DNA from: an uncultured Clostridium sp.
GTDB lineage: Bacteria > Bacillota_I > Bacilli_A > RF39 > UBA660
Direction: 5' to 3'
Assembly: GCA_902493795.1 (NCBI GenBank)
Contig: CABUQZ010000027.1
Span: forward strand, 1 to 15,867
Length of the DNA stretch: 15,867 nucleotides
The translations under genes were made by a program, and so were the position numbers. The stretch's first letter is position 1. Every line of letters starts with the position of its first letter. Of this stretch, positions 7,571-13,096 are shown in pieces. Below the pieces are notes generated by a model. That model ran no database searches. It was given only the letters and a program-made list of their open reading frames with translations, and was not told the DNA's origin.

Positions 7571-7613
7571 GATAGTTAATGATAGTTAATGATAGTTAAT
7601 TATCTTTCTTTTT
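7569..7613 (+). terminator. Terminator with an expanded loop
   Basis: AAGATA (7569-7574) pairs with TATCTT (7601-7606), followed by a T-rich run. The loop is lengthened by a tandem 10-bp repeat. With a single repeat unit the stem-loop would be compact, so this looks like a terminator altered by repeat expansion. Strength is uncertain. Confidence 0.5.
7571..7600 (+). repeat. Three exact tandem copies of GATAGTTAAT
   Basis: Three perfect 10-bp units follow directly after the methyltransferase stop codon, and a partial unit (TATAGTTAA) precedes them at the end of the coding sequence. It is a probable slippage product. Each unit repeats the left arm of the terminator. Confidence 0.95.
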
Positions 7614-7686
7614 AGAAATGTTTAATTTATTGATTTATTGTAATTTTAGATAATTATAAAAATATGATTGAAGGAGAATTTTGTCT

Positions 7687-8658
7687 ATGAAAAAGATAGT
7701 ATTGGTATTTTTTGGTATTATTTTTCTTTCTTTGGCGACAGGATGTGGTGCTTACTTTGAAAAACAAGAACAAAATCCAGTTAAAGGAGATAATAATGTT
7801 AGTAATATAGCAAGTGACTATAAAAGTGTGGTTTTATATTTTAGTGCAACAGGTAATACAGAAACAATTGCAAAGAAAATAAGTGAAATAACAAATAGTG
7901 ATTTAGTAGAGATATTACCTGATAAAGAATACACGAAAGAAGATTTAAATTACTCTGATGATAATTGTCGAGCTAATAAAGAGCAAAATGATGATTCATC
8001 AAGACCTAAAATAAAAAATGATATAGATATTAACTCTTATGATGTTGTTTTTTTGGGATATCCTATATGGTGGGGAACTAATCCTAAAATCATTTTAACA
8101 TTGTTAGATACAGTTGATTTTAGTAATAAAAAAGTAGTGTTATTTTCAACTTCGTCATCAAGTGGTATAGAGAAAAGTGTTTCTGAAATAAGAAGTTACA
8201 AACAAAATCTCGATATTATTGGTAGTAAAAGATTTTCAGGAAATGAAACAAATAATGAAATAGAAAGTTGGTTAAGTATGTTAAGTATTTATAATGAAGA
8301 AAATAAAATTTATATTAAAATCAATAATGATGTGTTATCTGCTACTTTAGAAGATAATTCTTCTAGTAAAGCATTTGTTCAAAAATTAAAGCAAGGGGAT
8401 ATAACTATTAAAATGTCTGATTATGGTAGTTTTGAAAAAGTTGGAGAACTGGGGTTTTCGCTTCCTGCAAATGATAAAAGCATTACTACTCAGCCTGGAG
8501 ATATAATTTTATATCAAAAAGATAAAATTACTATATATTATGACATAAATACCCGGGATTTTACTAAGCTTGGAAAAATAGATAATGTTAGCCAAAATGA
8601 ATTAAAAAAAATCTTAGGTGATGGAGACGTATCTGTTACTTTTTCATTAAATAAGTAA
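7687..8658 (+). CDS. Flavodoxin / cyclophilin-like fusion lipoprotein
   Basis: A 323-residue predicted lipoprotein. The N-terminus (MKKIVLVFFGIIFLSLATGC) is a type II signal peptide with the lipidated cysteine at 20. A flavodoxin-fold domain at about 46-198 follows. It has the FMN phosphate loop FSATGNTETIAKKI (52-65) and the FLGYPIWWGTNP loop (122-133) that stacks on flavin, as in the Flavodoxin_4 group. A linker leads to a C-terminal beta-rich domain (about 206-323: IYIKINNDVLSATLEDNSSS, later LGFSLPANDK and QPGDIILYQ) like the cyclophilin-like fold of PF18050. It is expected to sit on the outer face of the membrane and carry electrons. The start is ATG 7687, ten bases after AAGGAG. The frame also opens at TTG 7681. 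The next gene is probably in the same operon (37-nt gap). Confidence 0.88.
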   Translation: MKKIVLVFFGIIFLSLATGCGAYFEKQEQNPVKGDNNVSNIASDYKSVVLYFSATGNTETIAKKISEITNSDLVEILPDKEYTKEDLNYSDDNCRANKEQNDDSSRPKIKNDIDINSYDVVFLGYPIWWGTNPKIILTLLDTVDFSNKKVVLFSTSSSSGIEKSVSEIRSYKQNLDIIGSKRFSGNETNNEIESWLSMLSIYNEENKIYIKINNDVLSATLEDNSSSKAFVQKLKQGDITIKMSDYGSFEKVGELGFSLPANDKSITTQPGDIILYQKDKITIYYDINTRDFTKLGKIDNVSQNELKKILGDGDVSVTFSLNK

Positions 8659-8695
8659 AAACATTTATTTTAATAATTAAATTAGGAGGAATAAT

Positions 8696-9016
8696 ATGAT
8701 TAAACAGACAGCTGGACATGATACTTTAGGAGATTTTGCTCCTAAGTTTGCAGAGTTAAATGACGATGTTTTATTTGGAGAGGTTTGGAGCCGTGAAGAT
8801 AAATTATCTTTAAGAGATAGGTCAGTTGTTACATTAGTAGCACTTATCTCTAAGGGGATTTTAGATTCTAGTTTGGAGTACCATTTGCAAAATGCTAAGA
8901 AAAATGGTGTTACTAAAGAGGAAATGGCTGAAATACTAACTCATGTTTCATTTTACGCTGGGTGGCCAAATGCTTGGGCTGCGTTTAAAATGGCTAAAGA
9001 GGTGTATAAAGACTAA
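8696..9016 (+). CDS. Carboxymuconolactone decarboxylase-family protein
   Basis: A small all-helical protein of 106 residues with the carboxymuconolactone decarboxylase signature (PF02627): LSLRDRSVVTLVALISKG, then LEYHLQNAKKNGVTKEEMAEILTH, then YAGWPNAWAAFKMAKEVY. His63 and His83 sit at the usual positions. It has no cysteine, so it cannot be an AhpD-type peroxidase, which needs CxxC. The substrate is unknown; relatives act on small aromatic lactones or reactive electrophiles. It has an ideal SD (AGGAGG, spacing seven). It lies 37 nt after the flavodoxin lipoprotein gene with no terminator between. Genes of this family are often found beside flavodoxin and reductase genes, so a redox or detoxification role is plausible but inferred. 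Confidence 0.92.
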   Translation: MIKQTAGHDTLGDFAPKFAELNDDVLFGEVWSREDKLSLRDRSVVTLVALISKGILDSSLEYHLQNAKKNGVTKEEMAEILTHVSFYAGWPNAWAAFKMAKEVYKD

Positions 9017-9065
9017 TTGAATTTGTCTTTGAACAAAAATATTTCTTACAGAAAAAATAAAAAAA

Positions 9066-9074
9066 TGTTACAAT
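9066..9074 (+). promoter_or_regulatory. Extended -10 element before a hairpin (module 1)
   Basis: TGTTACAAT fits TG-n-TACAAT. Transcription from here would start near 9081, about 10 nt before the hairpin at 9091-9122. The decamer TACAATTAAT recurs at 9670. No convincing -35 is seen. Confidence 0.35.
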
Positions 9075-9090
9075 TAATATGTAGCGTGTT

Positions 9091-9133
9091 GCCTATAATA
9101 TGGTGTAAATCCAGTTATAGGCGATTTTTTTTT
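9091..9133 (+). terminator. Strong intrinsic terminator, possibly also an attenuator before the CarD gene
   Basis: An 8-bp perfect outer stem (9091-9098 with 9115-9122) plus an inner TGG/CCA pairing is followed by nine T (9125-9133). It closes the flavodoxin-decarboxylase transcript. The CarD SD (GAGGG) follows the T run directly, so it could also attenuate a transcript entering CarD. The left arm also contains TATAAT, so a promoter here is an alternative reading. Confidence 0.75.
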
Positions 9134-9142
9134 GAGGGTTAA

Positions 9143-9638
9143 ATGTATAAAGTTAATGATATTGTTGTTTACAAAAGAGATTTGTGTAAAGTAGTGGAGA
9201 TAAGGAAAAATAGACTTACTAATCTAAATTCTTATATTATGGTGCCAATATTAGATGAATCTTTAAAAATCGAGGTTCCAGTAGATAATAATCTACCTTA
9301 TATAAGAGATGTTATATCAAAAGAGGAAGCAGATAATTTGATTAAGAAAATTCCTAATATTAAGACTCTTCAGTTAGATAGTAAAAATTTAGATAGCGAG
9401 TATAAATATTTATATAATTCAGCTTCTTTAGAAGATTTAATAACGATTATTAAGACAACATATTTAAGAAATGATGAAAGGTTAAAAACAAGAAAAAAAG
9501 TTAGTGAAAAAGATAGTTCATTTTTTTGAAAAAGCTGAAAAATCTTTGTACAATGAACTTGCTATCTCATATAATATGAGTTATGAGAATACTCGTGATT
9601 ATGTTATAAATGAAATGAAAAAATTAGAAAAAAATTAA
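9143..9638 (+). pseudogene. CarD-family transcriptional regulator, frameshifted
   Basis: CarD/CdnL proteins bind RNA polymerase beta and stabilise open promoters. The N-terminal 128 residues begin MYKVNDIVVYKRDLCKVVEI, the beta-rich RNA-polymerase-interacting domain (PF02559). They continue into the helical DNA-binding part (EDLITIIKTTYLRNDERLKTRKK). The frame stops at a TGA (9527-9529) directly after seven T. Reading on one base later gives EKAEKSLYNELAISYNM and a further 22 residues to TAA at 9636-9638, which matches the missing C-terminal helices of the family. With six T the protein would be 164 residues, a normal length. The cause could be a real mutation, a sequencing error in the homopolymer, or +1 slippage at TTT-TGA. 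The SD GAGGG lies four bases from the ATG. It is flanked by two hairpin modules. Confidence 0.85.
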
Positions 9639-9667
9639 AAAAACATATGAAATTTTTTTAAAGTTGA

Positions 9668-9675
9668 TGTACAAT
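9668..9675 (+). promoter_or_regulatory. Possible -10 element before a hairpin (module 2)
   Basis: TGTACAAT shares the decamer TACAATTAAT with the element at 9069. It is followed within about 20 nt by a strong hairpin. No good -35 is seen. Confidence 0.3.
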
Positions 9676-9693
9676 TAATTGGTCTGATCCAGC

Positions 9694-9733
9694 AAATACG
9701 CGTATAAACAAGACTTTATACGTGTATTTTTTT
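9694..9733 (+). terminator. Strong intrinsic terminator after the CarD gene
   Basis: A 15-bp stem (9694-9708 with 9715-9729, one G-U pair) with the 6-nt loop CAAGAC is followed by a run of T. It is the longest hairpin in the window. It closes the CarD transcript or a short RNA starting near 9682. Confidence 0.88.
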
Positions 9734-9766
9734 GCCTAAAAATTGGATTGATTTTCAAAAAATGTA

Positions 9767-9976
9767 ATGAAAATATATAATGATAGTAATAGCGAGGCTA
9801 AAAAGAAAGTCGAAAGATCAGATAGGGCAAGAAGTGAATATTACAAAATTATTTCTAATCAAAATTGGAATGATATAAGTAACTATGATTTTGCTATTGA
9901 TTCATCAATTGGTGTAGAAAAATGTGCTGACATAATTTGTGAGTATGTTAAAAAAATAAAGAAGATTATAAATTAG
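9767..9976 (+). pseudogene. Cytidylate kinase-like protein, C-terminal remnant
   Basis: Only 69 residues remain. EAKKKVERSDRARSEYYKII, then NQNWNDISNYDFAIDSSIGVEKCADIICEYVKK, match the last third of the cytidylate kinase-like family (PF13189): the lid region with its SD-R-R arginines, then the NYD-I-DSS strand and the terminal helix. The P-loop and nucleotide-binding core, more than 100 residues, are absent. In-frame sequence upstream stops after 18 nt. The ATG at 9767 has no SD. It is therefore most likely a dead fragment left after deletion. The preceding 9734-9766 is AT-rich with nothing recognisable. Confidence 0.7.
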
Positions 9977-10061
9977 AAAAAATACAAGAGTGTAAAAACT
10001 AAGTTAATTTTCTTTTGTTTAGGTATATAGGTTAAACTTAAAATTTTAAAATATGTTTTAA

Positions 10062-10070
10062 TGATATAAT
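10062..10070 (+). promoter_or_regulatory. Extended -10 promoter(s) for the DUF1294 gene
   Basis: TGATATAAT (10062-10070) is a perfect extended -10. A second, TGATATAAC, lies at 10122-10130, nearer the gene. Neither has a clear -35. One of them probably serves the gene at 10160. Confidence 0.5.
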
Positions 10071-10159
10071 GATTAATTAAATTTTAATAGATTTTTTTCA
10101 TTTCAAATTAATAATAATCTATGATATAACATATTAAAGAGAAATAAGGATAAGTTAAT

Positions 10160-10729
10160 ATGAAAGATTATCAAATTTATTTAATTTTAATTAATATATT
10201 TGGATTTTTTTGGGGGTGTATATCTTTACTGCAGGGAAACGAAAAAATCAAAAAGTATATAAATATTTTTTCAGCAATTTTTTCTTTGTTTGGAGGATCT
10301 TTAGGAGTTTTGTTATCATTTTTCTTACTAGATAGAAAAATAAAGAAAGAAAATGCTATGATTAAAATTTTTGTTTTATGTTTGTTAATTGTTCAAATAA
10401 TATTTTATTTAATATTTTATAATAGCTTAACTATTGATTTTTCGTTTAATAATTCTTTTATCAAAAATAAATATATTTTATTTTACTTAATATTAATTAA
10501 TGTTTTATCTTTTATAGTTTATGGAATAGATAAGTATAAGGCAATTCATAATAAGAGAAGAATTAGAATTGCGACACTTCTTCTTTTAGCATTTATTGGC
10601 GGATCTATTGGAAGCTTATTAGCAATGTATTTTTTTAGACACAAAACAAATAAAACATATTTTAAGTTTGGAATACCTATTATTTTAGTAACACAGATTA
10701 TTTTATTTTTCTTTTTAATTAGTTTATAA
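10160..10729 (+). CDS. Membrane protein with duplicated DUF1294 unit
   Basis: An integral membrane protein of 189 residues. The C-terminal half (about 109-170) is a clear DUF1294 domain (PF06961): a first helix ending in YGIDKYKAIHNKRRIR, then LLAFIGGSIGSLLAMYFFRHKTNKTYF, with the conserved Asp124-Lys125, the GGSIGS turn and Arg160-His161-Lys162. The N-terminal half repeats this plan in decayed form: a first helix (8-24), then FSLFGGSLGVLLSFFLLDRKIKKE (41-64). There GGSLG is kept, but the DK and RHK residues are lost. Helices lie near 8-25, 35-57, 67-90, 105-122, 138-157 and 171-187. The start is ATG 10160 with a weak AAGGA upstream. Function of DUF1294 is unknown. Normal members are about 85-120 residues, so this is a tandem duplication. 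Confidence 0.85.
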   Translation: MKDYQIYLILINIFGFFWGCISLLQGNEKIKKYINIFSAIFSLFGGSLGVLLSFFLLDRKIKKENAMIKIFVLCLLIVQIIFYLIFYNSLTIDFSFNNSFIKNKYILFYLILINVLSFIVYGIDKYKAIHNKRRIRIATLLLLAFIGGSIGSLLAMYFFRHKTNKTYFKFGIPIILVTQIILFFFLISL

Positions 10730-10745
10730 AAACGTGTAAATTATT

Positions 10746-10768
10746 AAAACTCTAGTTTTGTTTCCTTT
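10746..10768 (+). terminator. Weak intrinsic terminator
   Basis: AAAACT (10746-10751) and AGTTTT (10754-10759) form a short hairpin followed by GTTTCCTTTT, 17 nt after the DUF1294 gene. The stem is short and the T run is broken. Confidence 0.35.
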
Positions 10769-10816
10769 TAAATAGTACTTTTGCATAATAGAATTATTCA
10801 TGAAAGGAGAAGTTTT

Positions 10817-11527
10817 ATGAATCAGAAAAAAATAGGAAAGTTTATTTGTGAACTTAGAAAACAAAAAAAGTTGACACAGTATGAGTTAGCTTTAAAATTA
10901 GGTGTTACAGAAAAGTCTGTTAGTAACTGGGAAAATGGAAGAAATATGCCTGATTTATCACTTTTTAAACCTCTTTGTGATGAACTAGGTATTTCCATTA
11001 ATGAATTAATGAGTGGAGAAAGAATTAATAAAGATAATTATAAAGATAAATTTGAGGAAAATATTATTAATACAATTGAATATTCTACAAAAAAAGTAAG
11101 TAAATATAATCAAGTAATTTCTTTAATATTTATTATATTTGGTTTATTTATATCACTATCTGCAATTATGATTTTTCCTAGTGAAAGTAGTTGGGGATCA
11201 ATTTATTCAGTGTTTGGAATACTAATATTTATGATAGGAATTTATAGAATTACTAGTGGGCATAAACTTTGTGTTCGAATATTTATCAATATTTTTGTTT
11301 TAATTCTTTCATTAAGTGTTTTATTACTCACTGATTATGTAAATGTCAAACTTAATAATCAAGCTCCAATGTTTAGGATTAAAACAGTTACTATTGGCAA
11401 TGTTATTTTTTATGATACTTTGTTTTATGATGTTTATAGATGTAATTTTGACTCCAAGGATGAGTATTGGGAGGTTACTAAAAATAGGTGGTATAATGAT
11501 GAGTCTCTTATGAATTATTGTAAGTAG
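10817..11527 (+). CDS. XRE-family regulator with membrane domain and C-terminal external domain
   Basis: A 236-residue membrane-anchored DNA-binding protein. Residues 6-60 form a helix-turn-helix of the Cro/C1 (XRE) type: IGKFICELRKQKKLTQYELA, then VTEKSVSNWENGRNMPDLS and LGISINELMSGE. Three membrane helices follow at about 99-120, 128-145 and 152-172. A C-terminal part (about 173-236, with PMFRIKTVTIGNVIFYDTLF and YDVYRCNFDSKDEYW) should be outside the cell. The layout suggests a one-component membrane sensor that binds DNA in response to an external or envelope signal. The start is ATG 10817 with AAAGGAG; the frame begins earlier at TTG 10781 without an SD. The terminator at 11604 closes it. 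Its target genes are not known; the neighbours are the DUF1294 gene and the unknown gene at 11676. Confidence 0.88.
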   Translation: MNQKKIGKFICELRKQKKLTQYELALKLGVTEKSVSNWENGRNMPDLSLFKPLCDELGISINELMSGERINKDNYKDKFEENIINTIEYSTKKVSKYNQVISLIFIIFGLFISLSAIMIFPSESSWGSIYSVFGILIFMIGIYRITSGHKLCVRIFINIFVLILSLSVLLLTDYVNVKLNNQAPMFRIKTVTIGNVIFYDTLFYDVYRCNFDSKDEYWEVTKNRWYNDESLMNYCK

Positions 11528-11603
11528 AAGCATTAAGCGATTTAAAGTATTTTTTAGATTATACTTAATATCTTGTTCAATTTTTAATATGATTTCAATA
11601 TTT

Positions 11604-11629
11604 AAGACAATTATCTATTGTCTTTTTTT
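11604..11629 (+). terminator. Rho-independent terminator
   Basis: An 8-bp perfect stem (AAGACAAT 11604-11611 with ATTGTCTT 11617-11624), a 5-nt loop and a T run to 11629. It closes the XRE gene. Confidence 0.88.
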
Positions 11630-11645
11630 CTTTCTATGTTATAAT
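11618..11645 (+). promoter_or_regulatory. Promoter with extended -10
   Basis: TTGTCT (11618-11623), a 16-bp spacer and TATAAT (11640-11645) preceded by TG-T. The -35 is embedded in the right arm of the preceding terminator. It lies 30 nt before the ATG at 11676. Confidence 0.65.
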
Positions 11646-11675
11646 AACTTGCGCATATTTGAAAGGGTGGAGAAT

Positions 11676-12278
11676 ATGAGTGATTATATTGAACCTTATA
11701 CTTATCATGGTTTTAAGTTTTATAAAATTGATACTTTACTTAAAGTTTTAGATTCTGGTTTCATTCTTCCTAGATGTATGATAAATGATGAATCTTTGAA
11801 AGACAAAAATAATTTGTTTAATGGTACTAAGTATATTTCTCTTTGTCGAAAGTCTATGATTGATGATAGAATGACAGGTATATATAGAAATTCATTCGAT
11901 GAAAGAGTTTTTGATAATTTATGTGTGGTAATGGATGATGTAACAGATATTTTATATCCTAATTTAATCGAATGGGATTATTTGGGTGAAAGAGAATTAA
12001 AAGAGATTTTGTTTAATGATAATGAGTTAAGATATTCTTATTATCAAGATGAGTTACAAACTGCTAAACCAATACCTATTACCAAAATAATAGCAGTTGG
12101 GTATCCAAAAGCATATTTTGAAACAACTTTTGGAGAAGAGCAAAGTAATAAGAGTTTGGAGATTATTAGAAGTGAGTTAGAAAAGCACAATTTAGATGTT
12201 CCGATTGTTAACTCTGGAAACTATGATTTTGCTGATAATGCTCAATGCATAAAAAAATATACGTTAAATAGAAAGTAA
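11676..12278 (+). CDS. Uncharacterised 200-residue protein with possible ADP-ribosyltransferase-like pattern
   Basis: A soluble protein starting at ATG 11676 with AAGGGTGGAG. The longer frame to 11589 would include the terminator and promoter and is rejected. Three segments stand out: YTYHGFKFYKIDTLLKVLDS with GFILPR (8-33), KYISLCRKS (52-60), and SYYQDELQTAKPIPITKIIAV (121-141). This order of an N-terminal His with an L-x-SG-x-I-x-R helix end, a central strand with Y-SL, and a late Q-x-E before PIP-x-x-I resembles small ADP-ribosyltransferase-fold proteins. In those, a triad of His, Tyr and Glu grips NAD. Here the matches would be His11, Tyr53 and Glu126. This is inference from pattern only, with no confident family match. 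It has its own promoter and terminator, so it is a single-gene unit. Confidence 0.8.
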   Translation: MSDYIEPYTYHGFKFYKIDTLLKVLDSGFILPRCMINDESLKDKNNLFNGTKYISLCRKSMIDDRMTGIYRNSFDERVFDNLCVVMDDVTDILYPNLIEWDYLGERELKEILFNDNELRYSYYQDELQTAKPIPITKIIAVGYPKAYFETTFGEEQSNKSLEIIRSELEKHNLDVPIVNSGNYDFADNAQCIKKYTLNRK

Positions 12279-12280
12279 TC

Positions 12281-12315
12281 AAACTTGTTTTCTTCTTTGA
12301 AAATGAGTTTTTTTT
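12281..12315 (+). terminator. Rho-independent terminator
   Basis: A 12-bp stem (12281-12292 with 12299-12310, two wobble pairs) with a 6-nt loop and a run of eight T. It begins two nt after the stop codon of the unknown gene. Confidence 0.85.
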
Positions 12316-12327
12316 ATATTTTTGTAT

Positions 12328-12333
12328 TATAAT
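12328..12333 (+). promoter_or_regulatory. -10 element for the pseudouridine synthase gene
   Basis: TATAAT 22 nt before the ATG at 12355, just after the preceding terminator. The upstream DNA is mostly T, and a -35 is not clear. Confidence 0.45.
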
Positions 12334-12354
12334 TATTGTAAAGGTTGTGAAAAT

Positions 12355-13044
12355 ATGGAAAAATTAAATGTTTTATATGAAGATAATCACATTATAGTTG
12401 TTGTAAAACCTTGTAATGTTTTGAGTCAAGGAGATAATACTGGTGATATTGATATGCTTACAATTATAAAGAAATATATTAAAGAAAAATATAATAAACC
12501 AGGTAATGTTTATTTAGGCCTTGTTCAAAGACTTGATAGGCCAGTTGGTGGAATAATGGTTTTTGCAAGAAGTTCTAAAGCTGCTAGTAGATTAACTGAA
12601 ATGATAAAAAAACATGATTTTACTAAAAAGTACCTTGCTATTGTAAATGGTACTTTTAAGGATGAGTGTGGTGAGTTTCGAGATTGTTTGTTAAAACAGG
12701 ATAATGGAAATACTATTGTTACAACAAAAAATAAGGGGAAGGAATCAATTTTAAAGTATAAAGTTTTAGATCAAGATGATAGTCATAATCTTTCTTTGGT
12801 AGAAATAGAATTATTAACAGGAAGACATCATCAAATAAGGGTTCAATTTTCCTCAAGAAATCACTCTTTGTATGGTGATCAAAGGTATGGAAAGAAGGAT
12901 AATAAACAAATTGCACTATGGGCTTATGAGCTTCAATTTGTACACCCTGTAAAGAAAGAAATGATGAATTTTGTTTATTATCCGCCTAAAAATGATGGGT
13001 GGAAATTGTTTGAAAAGAAATTATTAAATAGTTCTTGCAAATGA
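12355..13044 (+). CDS. RluA-family pseudouridine synthase
   Basis: This enzyme isomerises uridine to pseudouridine in rRNA or tRNA. The 229-residue protein has the RluA motif LVQRLDRPVGGIMVFARS (about 57-74) with catalytic Asp61. It also has the later LLTGRHHQIRVQFSSRNHSLYGDQRYG segment, which holds the conserved family Arg and the H-QIR helix. The N-terminus VLYEDNHIIVVVKPCNVLSQGD is the usual first strand and the KP loop. There is no N-terminal S4 RNA-binding domain, so it belongs to the short RluA-like group; target uridine is not deducible. The start is ATG 12355 after AAAGGTTGTG. The TTG at 12322 overlaps the promoter. The next promoter overlaps its last codons. Confidence 0.93.
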   Translation: MEKLNVLYEDNHIIVVVKPCNVLSQGDNTGDIDMLTIIKKYIKEKYNKPGNVYLGLVQRLDRPVGGIMVFARSSKAASRLTEMIKKHDFTKKYLAIVNGTFKDECGEFRDCLLKQDNGNTIVTTKNKGKESILKYKVLDQDDSHNLSLVEIELLTGRHHQIRVQFSSRNHSLYGDQRYGKKDNKQIALWAYELQFVHPVKKEMMNFVYYPPKNDGWKLFEKKLLNSSCK

Positions 13045-13063
13045 TTTTAAATTCTGTTATGAT
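13035..13063 (+). promoter_or_regulatory. Strong sigma-A-type promoter
   Basis: TTGCAA (13035-13040), a 17-bp spacer, and TATGAT (13058-13063) preceded by TG-T. The -35 lies within the last codons of the pseudouridine synthase gene. It drives the Pro/Ala-rich membrane protein gene. Confidence 0.75.
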
Positions 13064-13096
13064 TTTATTAGAATAGATTAGGGAAGAAGGATAGAA

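Noticed and set aside
9527..9529. TGA in the CarD gene as a tryptophan codon (alternative genetic code)
   Set aside because: Reading through TGA in the same frame meets another TGA three codons later and does not give the family C-terminus. The homologous sequence is in the +1 frame. Other genes end in TGA.
11589..11675. N-terminal hydrophobic extension of the 200-residue unknown protein
   Set aside because: It would translate across a perfect terminator hairpin and the promoter; a strong SD precedes ATG 11676.
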